Source: Pyrinomonadaceae bacterium (GTDB taxonomy: Bacteria > Acidobacteriota > Blastocatellia > Pyrinomonadales > Pyrinomonadaceae). From it: 12,057 nt of DNA. Of this stretch, positions 6,155 to 12,057 are shown one piece after another. A model generated the notes under the pieces. The model searched no databases and had not been told where the DNA came from. It saw only the letters and a program-made list of their open reading frames with translations. The stretch's first letter is position 1, and each line of letters opens with the position of its first letter. A program made the position numbers and the translations under genes. Location of the stretch: assembly GCA_014379075.1 (NCBI GenBank), contig JACMMN010000455.1, positions 1 through 12,057 on the forward strand. Reading direction: 5' to 3'.

Positions 6155-7042
6155 TCAATTTTGCGGTGAACCCGGCAGCATATCGAATCCCGATCCTCGG
6201 TGGCAACGGGCGCAATTCGAGAAATTGCTTTCTCCAAATGCCCGGCGATCATTGTGACATGTTCGACAGCTAACGCCTCCGGCTGCGGAATGCTGCACCG
6301 CAACAGGGGCGGTGACCTGTCTAGACTGTGGCCCTGAAGCCCTTACAGAGTGGCATTCCATACAATCGACGCCCTGTCGCCCGGTGTGGTCCGAATGACG
6401 GAAAACAGCCTTGATCACATTGCTCGTCGGCGGTGTCCGGTTATATGGGCCGAGCGCGTGACAGGTATTGCATGACCCGATCTTACTTTCGGGCGTATGG
6501 CAAGCAAAGCAGTTCGAATGCGCCTGGACCCGAACCGGGATCGTCTGCGAAGCTCCGGCCGGCTCATGGCAGTGGGCGCAGCCCTGCCTGGGCAGTCCGT
6601 CACCGCTGATGTGCGCGGCATGCTCGAACTTCATATTAAAGCTTTCCTTGAACGCTTGAGGAAACTGCTTCATGCCCGCGGGCACGGTTTGGAGATCGCT
6701 GTGGCAGACCATGCAAATCTGCGTCTTATTATTCGTAAATTCGGCCATGTGGCAGCCAACGCACGAATCGTGGCCGGCAAATTGCAGATCGGGCGAACCC
6801 GTTTCTCGCCGGTGGCACGCACTGCAATTTGCCGTATCGTGTTCTTTTACGCTATGGGAAAAAGTTCCAAAATCACCGTCAGAAACACGCGTCGTCTGCG
6901 GCTGCTGGGTTTCGTCGGCTGTAATTAAGGGGTCGGATTTTTGCGCCTGCTGCAGACAACTTGCGGCAAAAACGATCAGGGCCGCCAGGACAAAGGCCGC
7001 TTTTATTTTATTTTTGTTATTTTTACCGGCCCCTAATGACAT
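6155..7042 (-). CDS. Nonahaem cytochrome c, lipoprotein-like
   Basis: This 295-residue protein has an N-terminal hydrophobic segment (about 14-27) ending FAASC at 25-29. It is a plausible lipobox with C29 as the lipidated residue, although the -3 residue is Ala rather than Leu. The residue after C29 is Leu, which does not signal inner-membrane retention under the E. coli rule. Nine CXXCH haem sites follow at 73, 94, 110, 155, 178, 191, 227, 259 and 277, with many extra His residues available as axial ligands. No CXXCK or other catalytic haem motif is present, so electron transfer or storage is more likely than an enzyme such as nitrite reductase. The ATG lies 3 bases after the stop of the other nonahaem gene, so the two are co-translated and probably form a pair. 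A membrane-span reading of the N-terminus is the alternative to lipidation. Confidence 0.9.
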   Translation of the reverse strand: MSLGAGKNNKNKIKAAFVLAALIVFAASCLQQAQKSDPLITADETQQPQTTRVSDGDFGTFSHSVKEHDTANCSACHRRETGSPDLQFAGHDSCVGCHMAEFTNNKTQICMVCHSDLQTVPAGMKQFPQAFKESFNMKFEHAAHISGDGLPRQGCAHCHEPAGASQTIPVRVQAHSNCFACHTPESKIGSCNTCHALGPYNRTPPTSNVIKAVFRHSDHTGRQGVDCMECHSVRASGPQSRQVTAPVAVQHSAAGGVSCRTCHNDRRAFGESNFSNCARCHRGSGFDMLPGSPQN

Positions 7043-7045
7043 TCT

Positions 7046-8131
7046 TCAACGATGACTGGGCGGTATCGGGAAGCGCCCGATCTCCGGTGTGTGGCAAAAT
7101 ACGCACTGGAATGCCGCCTGTTTTTCAGCGATGCTCGCGTTGCGCTTGGCGATCTCTCCCGTAATATCGCTGCCGTGACAGGAACTCGTGCTGCATGTGA
7201 GTATCGGCACATCCGCGTCCTTCATGAATTTAATATCGGCATTCTGAGTGATCCGGACATGACAGGTCGTGCAATCCTTATTCACATGATCTTTGTCCAG
7301 GTGATTGAATTTCAATGAATATCGCTGAACGGTGCTCGATTCCTTATAGGGTGCGGCCGGAGAATGACAACCTGCGCAATCGGTGCTCAAAGGCTTTGCA
7401 TTCTGAAAATGACAGCTAAAACAGGACGCATGGCTGTTCGGCGAATTCTTAAAAAATCCTGCAACCGGAGTGACGGTATTGGCAGCAGCAGAAGTCAGCG
7501 GCTGCATGGACGGCAACGCCCGTGTCGCAAATTTCGGTATAACATCCGGCGTCTGATGACAGATCGAGCAGTTATTAAATTCCACCTTCGGATCGTCCGC
7601 CGAATACACCTGCCGCCGCATGGGTGAAATAGTATCTCCGGATGCGAAGTCTGTACGTGAGACGCCATCGGCATAACTGGCATTTACAAAATGGGCGACC
7701 GCAACGCGGCCTCGTCTCGGGTTCGAAGCGATTAGATCCTGATGCACATTATGTGGAAACTTCGTTTCAAAATCCTGTGATTTTGTCGCGACCGGAAAGC
7801 GAAACCGCGCCGCACCCCGCGGGCCGGGGTTTGTGTGGCAGCCCGCGCAGATCGCCGGACGGTTGCCGCTGAAAAATTCGGCGCGGTGACATGAAATGCA
7901 CGAACTATGGCCGGGATAATCGGCCACGTCCGGATAACCGCGTGCCGCCACCCAATTACCGGTCGGTATTTTATGACAAGAATTGCAATTTATTTTTTTG
8001 TGCTGCGGAGTGGCATGGAGGAAATCGTCGCGCCGTTTCTGCGCATTCGATTCCGTGAGGAAACTCGCCGCGAAAAGTGCCGCCACCGCTCCTACAAGCA
8101 ATAGTCTGATATGAATTTTACGTCCGATCAC
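7046..8131 (-). CDS. Exported nonahaem cytochrome c with one CX4CH site
   Basis: This 361-residue protein begins with a GTG codon at 8131, inside the end of the preceding gene (14-base overlap); a GGA lies a few bases before it. The signal peptide spans about 1-30 (cleavage likely after SNA30). Eight CXXCH haem sites lie at 49, 78, 95, 188, 237, 252, 287 and 343. A ninth, expanded site, CSTSSCH, lies at 313-319; CX4CH is an established haem-binding variant in class III cytochromes. A long haem-free insert (about 100-187) separates sites three and four and holds HNVH at 127-130. It is probably a periplasmic or surface electron carrier working with the lipoprotein-like nonahaem cytochrome encoded next. 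The family (multihaem cytochrome c) is certain; the partner and acceptor are unknown. Confidence 0.9.
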   Translation of the reverse strand: MIGRKIHIRLLLVGAVAALFAASFLTESNAQKRRDDFLHATPQHKKINCNSCHKIPTGNWVAARGYPDVADYPGHSSCISCHRAEFFSGNRPAICAGCHTNPGPRGAARFRFPVATKSQDFETKFPHNVHQDLIASNPRRGRVAVAHFVNASYADGVSRTDFASGDTISPMRRQVYSADDPKVEFNNCSICHQTPDVIPKFATRALPSMQPLTSAAANTVTPVAGFFKNSPNSHASCFSCHFQNAKPLSTDCAGCHSPAAPYKESSTVQRYSLKFNHLDKDHVNKDCTTCHVRITQNADIKFMKDADVPILTCSTSSCHGSDITGEIAKRNASIAEKQAAFQCVFCHTPEIGRFPIPPSHR

Positions 8132-8897
8132 AGCTTCCGGTTTTGCACACCTTTAAATCTCTCACGATGACTTCGCAGTTCTTTACCGGCTTGTTGTTTT
8201 CCGGCACTTGAAGCCTCATTATGGCCGGCTTGTCCCCTCCGATCTCGATCTCGCATGCCCAAAGATAGCTTTTCGCCCCAAACTCGAGCGGGAGGATATT
8301 CGACACGGTGAAAGTCTCCGTTTTCTTCCCGGCTGTGCTCAATTCAATGTCGATAAAAACCGCCTTGACCGTCACGCTGTCCGTCATGGAAGACTGCAGC
8401 GGTTTATTATTACCTAGCAGCATGTTTGCCAGAGACTTTCGCTGGAGATAAAATCCGCTAACAAGATTCGGCAATAGATTGGTCGTCAGCCAATCCTGCG
8501 CTATCAGAGGCTTTTTTCCATATCGAGTTAGGCCTTTATTATAGGCGACCTGAAATTCGGGCACTTTGGCGATGTCCTCTTTTGAGATGTCGCGGCAATA
8601 TGGCGATTCGCAATTTCCGGCTTGAAGCCAGCAAACAAATTGCGGGCTGGCGCTGATCCCGGTGTAGTAGCAGTCGCGGGAAGTTATTTCCGCTGCTTTC
8701 AGCCTTTCGACAAGAGCGTTATTTTCCGCGAGGCCGCCGCGAAGCAGGTAAAACCTTTTTCTCGAAAGCTTTTCCTGTTTGCCCTCGATCTTCACGCGCC
8801 CAGAAACTTCCAGCGAACCCAGATTCTGGGCCGCCGACGGTAGAAAACCCAGCAAAAAAAACGTAGCCAATACAATCTGGCGGCAATAAAAAAGCAT
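8118..8897 (-). CDS. Exported cysteine-rich protein of unknown function
   Basis: This 259-residue protein has a clear signal peptide (MLFYCRQIVLATFFLLGF, cleavage likely after SAA23 or nearby). I do not recognise the mature part. It holds eight cysteines (76, 89, 96, 101, 215, 241, 251, 256) and no CXXCH, so disulphides rather than haem are likely. The N-terminal mature part (about 27-55) has a VSGRVKIEG stretch that could be a beta-sandwich edge, and the C-terminal half is rich in alternating hydrophobic residues, also suggesting beta structure. The gene starts 7 bases after the HbpS/GlcG-domain gene and overlaps the nonahaem gene by 14 bases, so it is tightly bound to this operon. It may be a periplasmic accessory or structural subunit for the cytochromes. 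No sequence evidence supports an enzyme activity. Confidence 0.8.
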   Translation of the reverse strand: MLFYCRQIVLATFFLLGFLPSAAQNLGSLEVSGRVKIEGKQEKLSRKRFYLLRGGLAENNALVERLKAAEITSRDCYYTGISASPQFVCWLQAGNCESPYCRDISKEDIAKVPEFQVAYNKGLTRYGKKPLIAQDWLTTNLLPNLVSGFYLQRKSLANMLLGNNKPLQSSMTDSVTVKAVFIDIELSTAGKKTETFTVSNILPLEFGAKSYLWACEIEIGGDKPAIMRLQVPENNKPVKNCEVIVRDLKVCKTGSCDRT

Positions 8898-8904
8898 GTA
8901 AAAG

Positions 8905-10557
8905 TCAGGGCAAAGTCGGCCGGGCCGGGAACTTTAGAAATGGCAGTCGGACACCGCGGACAAAGGTTCTGTCGGATCGTATTCCCACCGGCGGTGCAAA
9001 ATTATTTGCTCCGCCAGCGGCGATAAAATCGTCCTGATCGATACCGTCGCCGCTTACACCGACCGCCCCGATCAACGTCGATCCGCGATAGATCGGCACG
9101 CCTCCCGCAAAGATCTGAATTCCGTTCGGCAGCTCCGGAATAGCGGTGCACGGGCACGGGGGAAGCAATTTGCGCTTCGTTCGGGCCGCAGTCCGGCAAA
9201 CCATCGGCGGTGAAGTCAGTGCCGTTCTGATCAAATCCAACTGCAGGCCGACGTTGAATGGACTCCAATCCGCAAGCAGGCTGCTAAAAGGCCCGGCTTC
9301 CGTCTCGTTGATTCCGTCCGGGAAAAGCGGCCTGTGAAGAAAACCGACGGCCCGGTCACTAAACGCAATTCCGCCATTCAGATTTATTCCGTCTGTAGCC
9401 GCCCGCGAAACATAGCTGCTGAAACCTGCCGTCTGAAGTTTTGCACCCGCATCGGAACGAGCGAAAAACATGCTGGTTCGGGCCTTCTGGACCGACACGT
9501 CCAAACCGAAAACCGGTGCGTCCATCTGGCGAAAAATTCCCAAAACCGCGCCGTTCACATCCACTACCGCTATCGAAACGCGGGCGTTGCTTCCGATCGG
9601 CTGACGAATGCCGGCTCTTGTAATATTTGCTGTCTGCGCCGCGCTTCCGAGTATCTGCTCCACCTCGGCCGCCGTGATCCCGGCGCCGGCAATAATGGGA
9701 AACCGGCTGCTCGCCTGTCCCGCGATGCCGCCGGCCGTCATCGGAATAAAATCGCTGGCCGGTGCGGCCAGAATGGGAGCGGTGACCGTTCCGGGCAAAC
9801 TTCCAAAAGGTATAGTCGCAACGATGGGCGGATTTTCGACATTCGTGAACGGCAGCCGGATACCCTCGACCAATATGTTATCGCCGCGAATCAACGCGGG
9901 CGCTTCGTATCCTCGTGTGGCCGATACCGCGATGATCTCCTCGAACGGCTGGTCGGCATCCAACGGATTGCGGTCCACCGTGTATACGCCGTCGCCTTCA
10001 ATCCCCACGCCGCCTACCGACGTTCCGCTCTTGTAAACCGGGATGCCGCCGGGATCGCCGGAAAGGCCGAGCGGTAGCCCGGCGATCGCTATATCAGAAC
10101 AAGGAAGCGTCGAAAACTGCACGCCATAAAGCGGCCCACCGGGACGATTATCGATGCCCGGCGGGAAATGTTCCTGGATAATAAAGGACGCGGTCCGTGT
10201 CGTAAAGGCGTTTCCGCCGGTTGAAAATATTCCTGCTGTTCCCGCTTTCGAATGCGACGCAGCCGCGGAAGGAACCCCAAGAGCTTCTAGGCCCTGTCCG
10301 GCAAGTCCGACGCTCCGTATGAGCGTCGTCGAAGGAGCTCCCGTCATCGTAAACGTGCCGAGCAAATTGCCTTCCTTATCGGTAACGGAAACTGTGACGC
10401 GCTGATTCAGCGAAACGGCCGTCGAGACCGCCTGGGCAATGATCGTCTGCACATCCGACGCCGACAATGTCTGTGAATTAACAGGCAATGTAAAAAGAAA
10501 TAAGAGCAGAAAGCCGGTCAAAAACCCATATTTTTTCTTTAATAATATGCCTCTCAT
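8905..10557 (-). CDS. Exported protein with two HbpS/GlcG-like (DUF336) domains
   Basis: With the ATG at 10557 this is a 550-residue protein: signal peptide 1-28 (MRGILLKKKYGF, then a Leu/Phe-rich core, cleavage near VNS), first domain about 31-240, second about 290-540. Each has a family-like start (SVTDKEGNLLGTF; IAVVDVNGAVLGIF), a GGIPVYK or GGVPIYR strand, a GGVGIEGDG or GAVGVSGDG turn, and a closing GIRLPF or GVRLPF. HbpS of Streptomyces, in this family, binds haem outside the cell, so a role in haem binding, delivery or redox sensing fits a haem-rich operon; this is inference. A longer reading from TTG at 10596 is unlikely because that TTG is the first part of the -35 box. Residues about 442-466 look unlike the rest (Arg/Cys/Pro-rich) and may come from two compensating single-base shifts. 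Confidence 0.85.
   Translation of the reverse strand: MRGILLKKKYGFLTGFLLLFLFTLPVNSQTLSASDVQTIIAQAVSTAVSLNQRVTVSVTDKEGNLLGTFTMTGAPSTTLIRSVGLAGQGLEALGVPSAAASHSKAGTAGIFSTGGNAFTTRTASFIIQEHFPPGIDNRPGGPLYGVQFSTLPCSDIAIAGLPLGLSGDPGGIPVYKSGTSVGGVGIEGDGVYTVDRNPLDADQPFEEIIAVSATRGYEAPALIRGDNILVEGIRLPFTNVENPPIVATIPFGSLPGTVTAPILAAPASDFIPMTAGGIAGQASSRFPIIAGAGITAAEVEQILGSAAQTANITRAGIRQPIGSNARVSIAVVDVNGAVLGIFRQMDAPVFGLDVSVQKARTSMFFARSDAGAKLQTAGFSSYVSRAATDGINLNGGIAFSDRAVGFLHRPLFPDGINETEAGPFSSLLADWSPFNVGLQLDLIRTALTSPPMVCRTAARTKRKLLPPCPCTAIPELPNGIQIFAGGVPIYRGSTLIGAVGVSGDGIDQDDFIAAGGANNFAPPVGIRSDRTFVRGVRLPFLKFPARPTLP
9163..9232 (-). other. Segment of the double HbpS gene probably read in the wrong frame
   Basis: Between a T3 run (9235-9233, minus-strand TTT) and a C5 run (9162-9158, minus-strand CCCCC) the annotated frame gives RTALTSPPMVCRTAARTKRK. 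The neighbouring frame gives NGTDFTADGLPDCGPNEAQI, which looks much more like exported protein. Adding one T at the first run and removing one C at the second joins this stretch smoothly to both sides. The overall frame is kept, so the gene remains open either way. Confidence 0.5.
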
Positions 10558-10568
10558 TATCGACTTGC

Positions 10569-10596
10569 ATTTTATACGATATCTTTTGATAGTCAA
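10569..10596 (-). promoter_or_regulatory. Main operon promoter, giving a nearly leaderless transcript
   Basis: TTGACT (10596-10591; 5 of 6) is followed after 16 bases by TAAAAT (10574-10569; 5 of 6) in an AT-rich region. Transcription should start near 10562, only about five bases before the ATG at 10557. There is no room for a ribosome site, so the first gene would be translated from a nearly leaderless message. This is the best promoter in the window and would head the nine-gene cluster. Confidence 0.6.
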
Positions 10597-10612
10597 GTAG
10601 TTTTAAAAGAGT

Positions 10613-10639
10613 TTGTCATTGATATAGATATGTGATAAA
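10613..10639 (+). promoter_or_regulatory. Possible promoter of the divergent beta-barrel gene
   Basis: TTGTCA (10613-10618; 5 of 6) is followed after 15 bases by GATAAA (10634-10639), with a TG at 10631-10632 in the extended -10 position. Predicted start is near 10646, giving a leader of about 39 bases. The spacer is short, so this is only a candidate. It is 17 bases from the -35 box of the opposite operon, so the two promoters may share control. Confidence 0.3.
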
Positions 10640-10684
10640 AGATTTGGCGGCTATTCAATATTCCAAGCGAAAAAACTAGCGCAA

Positions 10685-12057
10685 ATGCCGGTCAAAGTTT
10701 CCATTCGAACTTTCTTGCTGCCGATACTAGTTATATTTGCGCCTTTCTGCATCCTGGCACAGGATGGAAGCGGCAAACTATTCGGCAAGGTGACCAATAA
10801 AGACGGCTCAGCAGTCGCTGGAGTGGTCGTCACAGCCACCAACCAGACCAGCTCGGAGGCCGAATCTGAAACCTCAAAGGCGGACGGCAGCTACACTTTT
10901 AAACTGCGAGCCGGAGCATATAAATTATCTGCCGGCCCTCCGTTCGAGGCCCGTTTTGACCGCGGCAAAAGTGCGGAATACGGTTCGTTTTCAAATCTAA
11001 TTTGCGACGAATCTAAAAAGCTCTGTCCGATCTTAGAGAACATTATCATCGGCGGCGGCGACCGCAAGATCGATTTCATCGCCGAACAGCCAACAGATGC
11101 CGCAAAAGCGGATGAGAAAACGGAAATCCAAGAACCCGACCGCCGAGAGCTTCGCGACCGCTGGCGAATCGAATTTCCCGAATACGACCGCTACGGCGAT
11201 AAAGGTGCTCGCGGACGCGATATTCCCTTCAAACGCAACCGCTGGTATAACCCGTATGACCAAAACGTCATCAAGGGCGATAAGCCGATCTTCGGCGACG
11301 ATTATTTCCTGATACTCTCCGGCGTCAGCACGACGGGCGTGGAGATCCGCCGCACTCCGTCCGCGACGAGCGTCAGCGCAAGCAATCCAGACAGCAATAA
11401 TTTCCTTGGCCGTCCCGAAAGCCTCTCTTTAAATCAAACGATCCAGCTTTCATTCGAATTTTTCAAGGGACAAACCGTTTTCCGGCCGCGTTCGTGGGCG
11501 ATCAAAATATCGCCGACATTTAGCCTGCCCAATTATTTGAATGCCCGCGAAAACGGTATCGTCAATATAGACCCTCGCCGCGGAACCAATCGAACCGATT
11601 ACCACGCTTCGCTCGAAGAAGCGTTTGCCGAGGTTAAGCTTTTCGACACAAATGATAATTTCGACTCCGTTTCGGTCCGTGCCGGAATTCAGCCTTTTAT
11701 CGCAGATTTTCGCGGATTCCTTTATTCGGACAACAATCTCGGCGTCCGCCTTTTCGGGGCGTTTTCGAACAATAAATTACAGTTTAACGCCGCTTATTTC
11801 CGGCAGCTAGAAAAGGACACTAACAGCAATCTCAATGCGCTCGAAACACCGCGCCACCAGGACGTTTTTATCGCCAATTTCTTCCGCCAGGATTTTTTGT
11901 TCAAGGGCTATACGATCCAGGGCGTCGGGGCATATAACAACGATCGCGAAGACATCCATTACGACACCAATGGCTTTTTAGTCCGCCCGGCCCTTGTAGG
12001 AAACGCCCGGCCGCATTCAATAAAGGCGGGCTATCTTGGTATCAACGGCGACGGACA
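10685..12057 (+). CDS. Outer-membrane beta-barrel protein with N-terminal carboxypeptidase-regulatory-like domain (C-terminus cut by window edge)
   Basis: The first 457 residues are present and the frame runs open past the right edge. The signal peptide is 1-25 (MPVKVSIRTFLLPILVIFAP, cleavage after ILA25). Residues about 31-90 form a CarboxypepD_reg-like beta-sandwich (GKVTNKDGSAVAGVVVTATN, then SKADGSYTFKLRAGAYKL). A charged linker (about 135-185) leads to an aromatic stretch (RNRWYNPYDQN, 184-194), after which alternating hydrophobic/polar strands rich in Phe, Tyr and Asn begin (VSVRAGIQPF, LGVRLFGAFSNN, LQFNAAYFRQLE), as in an outer-membrane barrel. I see no TonB-dependent-receptor plug or TonB box, so a porin-like barrel is favoured over a TonB receptor, but the missing end could change this. 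There is no haem motif. It is divergent from the cytochrome operon and could supply an outer-membrane route or anchor for it; this is inference. No ribosome site is evident before the ATG. Confidence 0.82.
   Translation, partial: MPVKVSIRTFLLPILVIFAPFCILAQDGSGKLFGKVTNKDGSAVAGVVVTATNQTSSEAESETSKADGSYTFKLRAGAYKLSAGPPFEARFDRGKSAEYGSFSNLICDESKKLCPILENIIIGGGDRKIDFIAEQPTDAAKADEKTEIQEPDRRELRDRWRIEFPEYDRYGDKGARGRDIPFKRNRWYNPYDQNVIKGDKPIFGDDYFLILSGVSTTGVEIRRTPSATSVSASNPDSNNFLGRPESLSLNQTIQLSFEFFKGQTVFRPRSWAIKISPTFSLPNYLNARENGIVNIDPRRGTNRTDYHASLEEAFAEVKLFDTNDNFDSVSVRAGIQPFIADFRGFLYSDNNLGVRLFGAFSNNKLQFNAAYFRQLEKDTNSNLNALETPRHQDVFIANFFRQDFLFKGYTIQGVGAYNNDREDIHYDTNGFLVRPALVGNARPHSIKAGYLGINGDG

Noticed and set aside
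6131..6158. TTGACA at 6158-6153 as a promoter -35 box
   Set aside because: It overlaps a stop codon, and the best -10 at 16 bases (AATAGA) matches only 3 of 6.
9002..9268. Separate 88-residue minus-strand reading frame inside the double HbpS gene
   Set aside because: Only its first part looks like protein; the rest is Arg-rich shadow sequence. It is better explained as the frame exposed by two compensating single-base shifts.
10558..10596. N-terminal extension of the double HbpS gene from TTG
   Set aside because: The TTG lies in a good -35 box, the extension would put charged residues ahead of a complete signal peptide, and the -10 box falls inside it.

Overview
The window looks like part of a Gram-negative chromosome, most likely an Acidobacteriota genome (Blastocatellia-like). 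The pointers are roughly 50% GC, an outer-membrane beta-barrel protein with an N-terminal carboxypeptidase-regulatory-like domain (common in that phylum), and the density of multihaem c-type cytochromes. The taxonomic call is inference only. There is no rRNA, tRNA, CRISPR or insertion sequence.

Layout: nine genes run on the minus strand from about 10557 down to 1, and one gene runs divergently on the plus strand from 10685 off the right edge. In order of transcription the minus-strand genes are: (A) an exported protein with two HbpS/GlcG-type domains (8905-10557); (B) an exported cysteine-rich protein of unknown function (8118-8897); (C) an exported nonahaem cytochrome c (7046-8131); (D) a second, lipoprotein-like nonahaem cytochrome c (6155-7042); (E) an exported tetrahaem c3-like cytochrome (5240-5983); (F) a small zinc-ribbon protein with a C-terminal membrane anchor (4836-5234); (G) an 827-residue fusion of two cyclic-nucleotide-binding domains, a four-cluster ferredoxin and a membrane cytochrome-b-like domain (2328-4811); (H) an FHA domain, membrane span and heptahaem cytochrome fusion (789-2195); (I) the N-terminal 264 residues of a membrane-anchored ferredoxin/FAD oxidoreductase (1-792, cut by the window edge). 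Spacings are 7, -14, 3, 171, 5, 24, 132 and -4 bases, so this is one operon or a set of overlapping transcripts. I see plausible promoters before A, before E and before H.

How the parts may work together (inference): I would oxidise NAD(P)H or a similar donor in the cytoplasm. G would pass electrons through its iron-sulphur clusters to or from the quinone pool by way of its membrane domain. H, E, D and C carry 29 covalent haem c sites between them (7+4+9+9) and would carry electrons through the periplasm, perhaps to an outer-membrane acceptor. The divergent beta-barrel could be the outer-membrane part. The unusual feature is that two signal-sensing modules are fused directly to electron-transfer proteins: cyclic-nucleotide-binding domains on G, and a phosphothreonine-binding FHA domain on H. 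This suggests an electron-transport chain gated by second messenger and protein phosphorylation.

Non-coding stretches are short: 127 bases (10558-10684), 171 bases (5984-6154) and 132 bases (2196-2327). No stretch over 300 bases lacks a gene.
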